From Mastigias papua (taxonomy: Eukaryota > Cnidaria > Scyphozoa > Rhizostomeae > Mastigiidae), in contig OZ025275.1 of the NCBI GenBank assembly GCA_964019165.1, positions 13,551,874-13,615,873 of the forward strand: a DNA stretch of 64,000 bases, read 5' to 3'. A model generated the notes under the pieces. That model worked only from the letters and a program-made list of their open reading frames with translations, was not told where the DNA came from and did not search any database. Below, in pieces: positions 56,301 to 64,000 of this stretch; positions within the stretch are counted from its first letter, which is position 1; each line of letters starts with the position of its first letter. Made by a program: the position numbers and the translations under genes.

Positions 56301-57300
56301 AAATTCATTGATTTTGATCGCAGATTGAAAAGTGATGAAAATGAGCGATTTTTGGCCAAAAAGTAAGGCTATAACCTTGGTATTTTGCCCAAAAATGACC
56401 AAAATTGAAATTCATTGATTTTGATTGCATATTGAAAAGTGATGAAAATGCGCGATTTTTGGCCAAAAAGTAAGGCTATAACCTTGGTATTTTGCCCAGA
56501 AATGAACAAAATTGAACTTCATTGATTTTGACTGCAGATTGAAAAGTGATGACAATGAGCGATTTGTGGCCAAAAAGTAAGGCTATAACCTTGGTATTTT
56601 GCCCAAAAATGACCAAAATTGACATTCATTGATTTTGATTGCATATTGAAAAGTGATGAAAATGAGCGATTTTTGGCCAAAAAGTAAGGCTAAAACCTTG
56701 GTATTTTGCCCAAAAATGACCAAAATTGAAATTCATTGATTTTGATTGCAGATTGAAAAGTGATGAAAATGAGCGATGTTTGGCCACACAGTAAGGCTAT
56801 AACCTTGGTATTTTGCCTAAAACTGACCACAATTCAAATTCATTGATTTTGATTCCAGATTGAAAAGTGATGAAAATTAGTGATTTTTGGCCGAACAGTA
56901 AGGCTATAACCTTGGTATTTTGCCTAAAACTGACCACAATTGAACTTCATTGATTTTGATTGCAGATTGAAAAGTGATGAAAATGAGCAATTTGTGGCCA
57001 AAAAGTAAGGCTATAACCTTGGTATTTTACCAAAAAGTGACCAAAATTGAAATTAATTGATTTTGATTGCAGATTGAAAAGTGATGAAAATGAGCGATTT
57101 GTGGCCAAAAAGTAAGGCTATAACCTTGGTATTTTGCCCAAAAATGACCAAAATTGTAAGTCGTTGATTTTGAGTGCAGATTGAAAAGTGATGAAAATGA
57201 GCGATGTTTGGCCAAAAAGTAAGGCTATAACCTTGGTATTTTGCCCAAAACTGACCAAAATTGAAATTCATTGATTTTGATCGCAGATTGAAAAGTGATG
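50361..57300. repeat. Satellite: higher-order repeats of 9, 11 and 15 units
   Basis: The rare variant TGGCCGAACAG occurs at 50361, 51538, 52501, 53678, 55283 and 56888. The spacings are 1177, 963, 1177, 1605 and 1605 bp, exactly 11, 9, 11, 15 and 15 units. The last two 1605-bp blocks are almost identical along their length, including other rare variants. This is the most homogeneous part of the array. Confidence 0.9.
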
Positions 57301-59582
57301 AAAATGAGCGATGTTTGCCAAAAAAGTAAGGCTATAGCCTTTGTTTTTTGCCCAAAAATGACCAAAATTGAAATTCATTGATTTTGATTGCAGATTGACA
57401 AGTGATGAATATGAGCGATGTTTGGCCAAAAAGTAAGGCTATAATCTTGGTATTTTGCCCAAAACTGACCAAACTTGAAATTCATTGATTTTGATCGCAG
57501 ATTGAAAAGTGATGAAAATGAGCGATTTTTGGCCAAAAAGTAAGGCTATAACCTTGGTATTTTGCCCAAAAATGACCAAAATTGAAATTCATTGATTTTG
57601 ATTGCATATTGAAAAGTGATGAAAATGCGCGATTTTTGGCCAAAAAGTAAGGCTATAACCTTGGTATTTTGCCCAGAAATGACCAAAATTGAACTTCATT
57701 GATTTTGACTGCAGATTGAAAAGTGATGACAATGAGCGATTTGTGGCCAAAAAGTAAGGCTATAACCTTGGTATTTTGCCCACAAATGACCAAGATTGAC
57801 ATTCATTGATTTTGATTGCAGATTGAAAAGTGATGAAAATGAGCGATGTTTGGCCAAGACGTAAGGCTATAACCTTGGCATTTTGCCTAAAACTGACCAA
57901 AATTGAAATTCATTGATTTTGATTCCAGATTGAAAAGTGATGAAAATCAGCGATTTTTGGCCAAACAGTAAGGCTGTAACCTTGGTATTTTGCCTAAAAC
58001 TGACCAAAATTCATATTCATTGATGTTGATTACAGATTGAAAAGTGATGAAAATGAGCGATTTTTGGCCAAAAAGTAAGGCTATTACCTTGGTAATTTGC
58101 CCATAAATGACCAAAATTGAAATTCATTGATTTTGATTGCAGATTGAAAAGTGATGACAATGAGCGATTTGTGGCCAAAAAGTAAGGCTATAACCTTGGT
58201 ATGTTGCCCAAAACTGACCAAACTTGAAATTCATTGATTTTGATCGCAGATTGAAAAGTGATGAAAATGAGCGATTTTTGGCCAAACAGTAAGGCTATAA
58301 CCTTGGTAGTTTGCCCAAAAGTGACCAAAATTTAAATTCATTGATTTTGATTGCAGAGGTAAAAGTGATGAAAATGAGCGATGTTTGGCCAAAAAGTAAG
58401 GCTATAACCTTGGTATTTTGCCTAAAACTGACCTAAATTCAAATTCATTGATTTTGATTGCAGATTGAAAAGTGATGACAATCAGCGATTTTTGGCCAAA
58501 AAGTAAGGCTATAACCTTGGTATTTTGCCCAAAAATGACCAAAATTGAAATTCATTGATTTTGATTGCATATTGAAAAGTGATGAAAATGAGCGATTTTT
58601 GGCCAAAAAGTAAGGCTATAACCTTGGTATTTTGCCCAGAAATGAACAAAATTGAACTTCATTGATTTTGATTGCAGATTGAAAAGTGATGACAATGAGC
58701 GATTTGTGGCCAAACAGTAAGGCTATAACCTTGGTATTTTGCCCAAAAATGACCAAGATTGACATTCATTGATTTTGATCGCAGATTGAAAAGTGATGAC
58801 AATGAGCGATTTGTGGCCAAAAAGTAAGGCTATAACCTTGGTATTTTGCCCATAAATGACCAAAATTGAACTTCATTGATTTTGATTGCACATTGAAAAG
58901 TGATGACAATGAGCGATTTGTGGCCGAAAAGTAAGGCTATAACCTTGGTATTTTGCCCCAAAGTGACCAAAATTGAAATTCATTGATTTTGATTGCAGAT
59001 TGAAAAGTGATGAAAATGCGCGATTTTTGGCCAATAAGTAAGGCTATAACCTTGGTATTTTACCCAGAAATGACCAAAATTGAAATTCATTGATTTTGAT
59101 TGCATATTGAAAAGTGATCAAAATGAGCGATTTTTGGCCAAAAAGTAAGGCTATAACCTTGGTATTTTGCCCAGAAATGAACAAAATTGAACTTCATTGA
59201 TTTTGACTGCAGATTGACAAGTGATGACAATGAGCGATTTGTGGCCAAAAAGTAAGGCTATAACCTTGGTATTTTGCCCACAAATGACAAAGATTGAAAT
59301 TCATTGATTTTGATTGCAGATTGAAAAGTGATGAAAATGAGCGATGTTTGGCCAAGAAGTAAGGCAATAACCTTGGTATTTTGCCTAAAACTGACCAAAA
59401 TTCAAAGTCAGTGATTTTGATTCCAGATTGAAAAGTGATGAAAATCAGCGATTTTTGGCCAAACAGTAAGGCTGTAACCTTGGTATTTTGCCTAAAACTG
59501 ACCAAAATTCATATTCATTGATTTTGATTCATGATTGAAAAGTGATGAAAATGAGCGATTTTTGGCCAAAAAGTAAGGCTAT

Positions 59583-60060
59583 TGTTAAGCCTATCTTTTA
59601 TGAAGGGGCTCAACTGTGAGTTCTTAGGGCAACAATTTCTTAAAAGTCTGTACGATATTTCAACGTTCTATTTACGAATAAGAATAAAACTTACGACCTG
59701 AAGGCTTGATACAGGAATCTATCGGCAAGGACCTTCTCTTGAATTCAACGGGTCAATCTTGATGTGCCCTACGCTATACTATCAGAGTTTTCTAAAAAAT
59801 AATACCAGCTTGGCAGAACGTCTACTTCTCTCTAACCAAAAAGACTCCTATCTACCTCTAAAACTACGCCTTTTATAACTCACAGCTAATAGATTACGAA
59901 ATGAACTAAAAATAAGAATTAACAGTAAATTGTCCAATCTGGTTCTTCCTACGGGTTTCTGATGCAATTATTGCACCAGCAGTTGCGATTTAATTTTGAA
60001 ATAGTTATAACGTCATTCCTCAATCTGTGCAAACTGGCGATGAGCCTCCTTTTCGTAACA
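59583..60060 (-). repeat. 3' LTR of the Gypsy element (478 bp)
   Basis: It begins TGTTAAGCC at the satellite junction and ends CGTAACA, so the termini form the short inverted repeat TGTTA/TAACA. A TATAAAAG box is present on the minus strand at 59871-59878 and could be the promoter. The left border falls inside a satellite unit after GGCTAT, so a target duplication of about GCTAT is expected at the other end. Confidence 0.85.
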
Positions 60061-60122
60061 TGAGTCCCCCCTTTTAGGACAAGCCTCCCGGCTTGAGCTG
60101 GGGACGGATGTCCATAGGCAGT
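60061..60122 (-). promoter_or_regulatory. Polypurine tract and Gypsy 3' untranslated stretch
   Basis: Read on the minus strand, AAAAGGGGGGACTCA lies directly before the LTR start TGTTACG. This is the expected primer site for plus-strand DNA synthesis. Next to it, CAAGCC-TCCC-GGCTTG at 60080-60095 is a perfect 6-bp hairpin of unknown role. Confidence 0.75.
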
Positions 60123-63100
60123 TTATATAGCGCGAATTATGGCTGGCTGGAATCGATCTTCTGGACGCGTAATCGGCGGCTCTGAGTCTTCTGTATTGTC
60201 AACATTTAATGGAGTTGGAACCGAATTTCCCTCAGAGAGAGTGCTAGGAACATCTGGTAAGACTTCTGAGACAAAGCTATCCGACGGTAAATCTGACTCC
60301 TGGAGATCCGGTGTTATAAGGTCGTCATTCGGCGGTTCAATAGGGCGATCAGCCGGGTCATAATATGGCTTAAGACGATTTGCGTGCACTGGAACTGAAA
60401 CTGGACGATTATCTAGAGTGCGTAATTTGAAATGAACGGGCGACAATTTAGCGACAATACGATATGGTCCGTGAAAATTGTGCTGGAGTTTTTTTGATAA
60501 GCCCTTTTTTTTCTTCGGGGTGTATACCCATACGCGACTACCGACTTCGAAAGGAACAGGTGAAGCCTTCTTATCATAGTACGATTTCATTTTTTGTTGA
60601 GCCAGTTGCGTGTTCGAGAGAATAAGCTGTTGAGCACTTTCAATGTTTTCAACAATTTTAGCACGAAGCTGCGCAACTGATGTCGATACATTTGAATCGG
60701 GCAAAATAAGGGCCGCATCAATAGGTAGGCGTGGTTCTCGTCCGTATAATAAGTAGAATGGTGACTCACCTGTAGTGGCATTGAGAGAAACTCGGTATGC
60801 AAACAATACCAACGGTAAATGCTTATCCCAGTCCTTCTGATTCGTGCTAACGTACATAGATAGCGCTTCAGCTAGTGTGCCATTAAAACGTTCCACTAGG
60901 CCGTCCGTCTGCGGGTGATAAGCAGTGGTGTGTAAGCGCCGCGTGTTCAAAAGTTTACAGACTTCCTTTACGATAGATGCCATAAAATTAGGTCCTCGGT
61001 CCGATAACAAGGCGCGTGGGGCACCATGACGCGCTACAATTTCGTTTACGAGTAATTCAGCGATACGCGGAGCTTCGATAGATGGCAAAGCAAAAGCCTC
61101 CGGCCAGCGAGTATAGTAGTCTGAAAAAACGATGATATAGCGATTTCCATCGTGGGATGGCGGGAAAGGACCAAGAGCATCCATAGCAATACGATCAAAC
61201 GCTCCTTGCACTGGAATTGGGAGGAGAGGAGCTTTATGTGCCCTCCTAGGAATCTTTTTCATTGCACAATCGACACATGAGTTGCACCAATGGGCAACAT
61301 CCTTGTACATGTTGGGCCAATAATAACGCGCCCGAATTTTCTCATACGTTTTTGTGATTCCAAAATGACTACCAGTTGGATCGTCGTGGCAAGCAACAAG
61401 GATCTCGTGGCGCAAAGAGGCAGGTATGACAACTTGACTGGACAAGGACCGAGCTCTTCTTTTACCAGGGCTCCAAAGGTGACACAAAATTTCATTTTCA
61501 TCTAAATAGAAGTCGTCGATAGATAGTAACAATGAACGGGCTTGTGAGTCGTCGGCTGGTAACTGAGTGGATTCTAGATATCTGATGATATCAGCGAGGT
61601 CCCTGTCCTCTCGCTGTAGCTTAGCTAGTGAGTCTGGTTGCGGGCAAGGGTGCTCAATTACCGCGACAGGACGTGTTAAAGACGATGGAATAGATTCAGG
61701 CTTGATTAAATGTTGCGGGGGTGCATAAGAACGGCGAGAAAGGGCATCTGCATTACCATTAAGAGTACCGGCACGATGAATTATTTCAAAATCATACTGT
61801 TGTAATTGTAGTGCCCATCGAGCAAGCCTGCCAGTTGGATCCCGTACTTTCATCAGCCACGACAAACTCCCATGATCGGTGTGAACAAAAAACCTTTTTC
61901 CAGAAAGATATGGTTGATATCGTTTTATGCCATCAACTACTGCCAGCGCTTCACGTTCTGTTGTGCTATAACGTTTTTCTGTTACAGTAAGCTCACGTCC
62001 TCCATATGCCAGAACAACTTCTTTTCCATCTACTATCTGACCAAGAATGTAACCTAATGCAGTCTGGCTTGCATCCGTATAAAGATGAAATGGCGCAGAG
62101 AAATTTGGATATGCTAAAATTGGCGGCGAGCACAAGCGTTTTTTCAGCTCTGAAAAGGCAGTTTCGCACTCTGGAGTCCAAACAAACGAGATGTTTTTAC
62201 GAGTTAAAGTATTCAACGGTGAGGCAATCTTCGAGAACCCTTCGACAAAACGACGATAATAATTACATAGGCCCAGAAAGCTGCGAACTTCTTTCACAGT
62301 TTTTGGCGTAGGAAAAGACTTAACAGCCTCGAGTTTCTGCGGATCAGGGGCAATGCCCGACGAAGATACGATAAATCCAAGATAGTTCACTGAATCTTGA
62401 GCGAAATGACATTTTGATGGCTTTAATTTTAGGTTGGCAGCACGGAATCGATCGAAAACAGTTTTTAAACGAGATAAATGATCCGAAAAGGACGATGAAA
62501 ATATGATGACGTCATCTATGTAAACGAGGCATATCTTCCATTCGAGGCCATGCAATATTCTGGACATAAGTCGTTGAAATTGTGGGGGAGCATTGGTTAA
62601 ACCGAAACTAAGAACATTAAACTGGTACAATCCAGCATGTGAAATGAATGCAGTTTTCTCTTTAGAATCCGGATGCATAGCAACTTGGTGGTAACCCGAT
62701 TGAAGATCTAAGGTTGAAAAATATTTGGCTCCAGCGAGAGAGTCTAAAGCATCATCGATTCTTGGGAGTGGATAACTGTCCTTACGGGTTACAGCGTTTA
62801 GTTTCCGATAATCAATGCAAAAACGGGTCCCCCCATCTTTCTTCTTGACAAGTACAACTGGAGAGCTCCATGGGCTAGAAGAAACCTCAATAATGCCTTG
62901 ATCTAGCATTTCATTAATGTGCTTTTCAATAGAGGCCTTCTGGCTGTGCGAGACGCGATATGGTTGTTGTTTGATGGGCATCGCATTACCTGTATCAATC
63001 CCATGCTGAACTATAGTTGTGTGGCCTAAATCTAAGGTGGATTTAGCGAAAATATCAGAATATTGGTCTAACAATGTTTGTAGCTTATGATTTTCTTGAG

Positions 63101-64000
63101 AGGATAGATTTCGACTAGGCAAACAACTGAATTTCAGAGGAGTCATTCCTGATGCAGTATTAACATGGGAGTCCATGGCAGAAACAGAGGGGTCTGAATC
63201 AAGAGGAATAATGTCATCGGTGACTTTTGTCTCTTCAAATTTTGCAATGGTAGCACCTTTATGGATCAACACGGGAGAATCCGAAGGATTAATCAGCCGC
63301 AGGGTTACTTTACCGTCACTATCGGGCTGGCAAAGTGTAGATGCGCAAAGTAGATGATAACGATCAGAAAGTTTGGGTACTCCTTCTATTAAACCTACAG
63401 CAGGTTCAGAGGGAAATGATGTTAAGACAGCTGGAATAACAACTTCACTACTACCATCAATAACGAACGTTCTTGCTATTCTGACGTCAGCAGTCAGCGG
63501 GGGAGTATCACCGTTAGCAAAACATACACTATCATTTCCGGCAAACGTTACCTTTTCATTACCAACATCCACTACTGCGCGATATTTCTGTAAAAAATCT
63601 CTCCCTAGGACGACATTATACGACAAGTCCGGAACAACGACAGCATTACAATCATAATCACATTGTCCAATCGAAAGATCAAAAGATACGGCACCGGTTA
63701 CAGGTACTGTGCCCCCATTTGCGGTTTTAATACTCTCGAAAAGCTGTTTCTGCGTCAAAGCATATTTACATCTCAAAACATCATGAAAAAATCCTTCACT
63801 AACGACTGTTACTGCGGCACCAGTATCTACCAATAGCTTAAAATGCTGCTTTAAAATAGTTCCCCAGATCAAGACATTAGATGGGGTCGATACAGCATGC
63901 AATGTTTTAGAATGTACTTGTAAAGATGGGCTGATTGTGTTTTTGACTTCACGTTCAATAGCAAAATTCTCGTCCGTAAAATCGGTTTGGGTTCCTTGGG
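60123..64000 (-). CDS. pol: Gypsy pol polyprotein (protease-RT-RNase H-integrase), 5' partial
   Basis: The frame is open from the window edge to the TAA at 60123-60125. Numbering from the TTG at 63902, which need not be the true start, gives these domains. Protease: LLVDTGA, Asp26. Reverse transcriptase: FSTLDL with Asp399 and YIDD at 461-464. RNase H: YTDAS with Asp610, Glu near 649, HTDH Asp676, and NADALSR Asp719. Integrase: an HHCC zinc finger (about 839-876) and the D-D-E triad Asp908, Asp968, Glu1004 in [15 protein letters not shown] and VERFNGTL. Then a GPY module (1145-1150) and an acidic tail with no chromodomain. All catalytic residues are present and there is no internal stop or frameshift over about 3.9 kb, so the copy looks young and possibly active. 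Upstream of the TTG a further 32 codons remain open, so gag is probably fused or overlapping. Confidence 0.93.
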   Translation of the reverse strand, partial: QGTQTDFTDENFAIEREVKNTISPSLQVHSKTLHAVSTPSNVLIWGTILKQHFKLLVDTGAAVTVVSEGFFHDVLRCKYALTQKQLFESIKTANGGTVPVTGAVSFDLSIGQCDYDCNAVVVPDLSYNVVLGRDFLQKYRAVVDVGNEKVTFAGNDSVCFANGDTPPLTADVRIARTFVIDGSSEVVIPAVLTSFPSEPAVGLIEGVPKLSDRYHLLCASTLCQPDSDGKVTLRLINPSDSPVLIHKGATIAKFEETKVTDDIIPLDSDPSVSAMDSHVNTASGMTPLKFSCLPSRNLSSQENHKLQTLLDQYSDIFAKSTLDLGHTTIVQHGIDTGNAMPIKQQPYRVSHSQKASIEKHINEMLDQGIIEVSSSPWSSPVVLVKKKDGGTRFCIDYRKLNAVTRKDSYPLPRIDDALDSLAGAKYFSTLDLQSGYHQVAMHPDSKEKTAFISHAGLYQFNVLSFGLTNAPPQFQRLMSRILHGLEWKICLVYIDDVIIFSSSFSDHLSRLKTVFDRFRAANLKLKPSKCHFAQDSVNYLGFIVSSSGIAPDPQKLEAVKSFPTPKTVKEVRSFLGLCNYYRRFVEGFSKIASPLNTLTRKNISFVWTPECETAFSELKKRLCSPPILAYPNFSAPFHLYTDASQTALGYILGQIVDGKEVVLAYGGRELTVTEKRYSTTEREALAVVDGIKRYQPYLSGKRFFVHTDHGSLSWLMKVRDPTGRLARWALQLQQYDFEIIHRAGTLNGNADALSRRSYAPPQHLIKPESIPSSLTRPVAVIEHPCPQPDSLAKLQREDRDLADIIRYLESTQLPADDSQARSLLLSIDDFYLDENEILCHLWSPGKRRARSLSSQVVIPASLRHEILVACHDDPTGSHFGITKTYEKIRARYYWPNMYKDVAHWCNSCVDCAMKKIPRRAHKAPLLPIPVQGAFDRIAMDALGPFPPSHDGNRYIIVFSDYYTRWPEAFALPSIEAPRIAELLVNEIVARHGAPRALLSDRGPNFMASIVKEVCKLLNTRRLHTTAYHPQTDGLVERFNGTLAEALSMYVSTNQKDWDKHLPLVLFAYRVSLNATTGESPFYLLYGREPRLPIDAALILPDSNVSTSVAQLRAKIVENIESAQQLILSNTQLAQQKMKSYYDKKASPVPFEVGSRVWVYTPKKKKGLSKKLQHNFHGPYRIVAKLSPVHFKLRTLDNRPVSVPVHANRLKPYYDPADRPIEPPNDDLITPDLQESDLPSDSFVSEVLPDVPSTLSEGNSVPTPLNVDNTEDSEPPITRPEDRFQPAIIRAI

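Larger units (their letters stand above)
22871..59582. repeat. 36.7-kb tandem satellite array, 107-bp unit, about 345 copies
   Basis: Every position from 22871 to 59582 belongs to head-to-tail copies of one unit. Landmarks along the unit are GTGATGAAAATGAGCGA, TTTTTGGCCAAAAAG, TAAGGCTATAACCTTGG, TATTTTGCCCAAAAATGACC, AAAATTGAAATTCATTGATT and TTGATTGCAG. The same landmark recurs every 107 bp (for example TAACCTTGG at 22921 and 23028). Units differ by scattered substitutions at preferred positions. Rare indels are a 44-bp deletion giving 63-bp units, a 2-bp loss (GGCTATTCTTGG) and a single 1-bp gain near 34935. The unit is about two-thirds A+T. No gene, RNA or transposon interrupts the array. 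It abuts a LINE on the left and is cut by a Gypsy LTR on the right. A centromeric, pericentromeric or other heterochromatic role is possible but unproven. Confidence 0.97.
59583..64000 (-). mobile_element. Ty3/Gypsy LTR retrotransposon inserted in the satellite (5' part outside window)
   Basis: Minus-strand element made of a 3' LTR (59583-60060), a polypurine tract, a short untranslated stretch and an intact pol frame that is open to the window edge. Domain order is protease, reverse transcriptase, RNase H, integrase, which defines the Ty3/Gypsy (Metaviridae) type. There is no envelope frame between pol and the 3' LTR. The 5' LTR, primer-binding site and gag lie beyond 64000. Confidence 0.92.

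Noticed and set aside
24309..59505. Dozens of minus-strand open frames of 60-106 codons in the satellite, all beginning MAKHRSF.. or MVSFGQN..
   Set aside because: They are satellite units read in shifting frames: 107 is not a multiple of 3, and the consensus has two minus-strand stops per unit (in CAATGAAT and GTTATAGC). Lengths are capped near three units and no frame is conserved. This is not a protein family.
22871..59582. CRISPR-like or spacer-repeat array
   Set aside because: There are no unique spacers between conserved repeats. The whole 107-bp unit repeats, and the genome is eukaryotic.
60139..60363. Plus-strand frames across the Gypsy element (for example 60139-60363 and 62006-62311)
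   Set aside because: Antisense shadows of the intact pol frame.

Overview
This is eukaryotic, almost certainly animal, nuclear DNA. Three host genes can be read: an intron-less MFSD6-type transporter, a 13-exon endo-beta-N-acetylglucosaminidase (ENGase, GH85) and a 3-exon TOM22 import receptor. All introns follow the GT-AG rule. The DNA around them is AT-rich and full of transposons of kinds common in early-branching animals: Penelope-like, non-LTR, Ty3/Gypsy and MITEs. A sponge or cnidarian would fit, but the phylum cannot be fixed from the sequence alone.

Layout. Bases 1-2144: MFSD6-like gene, minus strand. 2145-2626: short divergent intergenic region, probably a shared promoter. 2627-17523: ENGase, plus strand; I rebuilt it exon by exon and the 13 exons join in frame to 822 codons plus stop. 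Its introns hold a decayed Penelope-like element, two MITE families with TA target sites, two tRNA-derived SINE-like pieces and a long (TA)n tract. 17524-18424: convergent 3' ends of ENGase and TOM22, with a MITE just after the ENGase stop. 18425-19777: TOM22, minus strand, 121 codons. About 19941-22870: a 5'-truncated, frame-broken non-LTR retrotransposon, minus strand, just upstream of TOM22.

22871-59582: one uninterrupted tandem satellite of 107-bp units, about 36.7 kb and roughly 345 units, over half of the window. It has multi-unit (higher-order) repetition: 1605, 1177 and 963 bp spacings (15, 11 and 9 units) in the distal part, and 1389/1710 bp spacings (13 and 16 units less 2 bp) in the proximal part. 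It also carries a short 63-bp variant confined to the middle. 59583-64000: a Ty3/Gypsy LTR retrotransposon, minus strand, inserted in mid-unit into the satellite. It has a 478-bp 3' LTR, a polypurine tract and one intact pol frame that runs off the window edge. The satellite therefore probably continues beyond the window.

The host genes do not form a pathway. The main points of interest are the satellite and its amplification history, the young Gypsy insertion that marks the array, and an ENGase with an N-terminal membrane anchor where the known enzyme is soluble in the cytosol.
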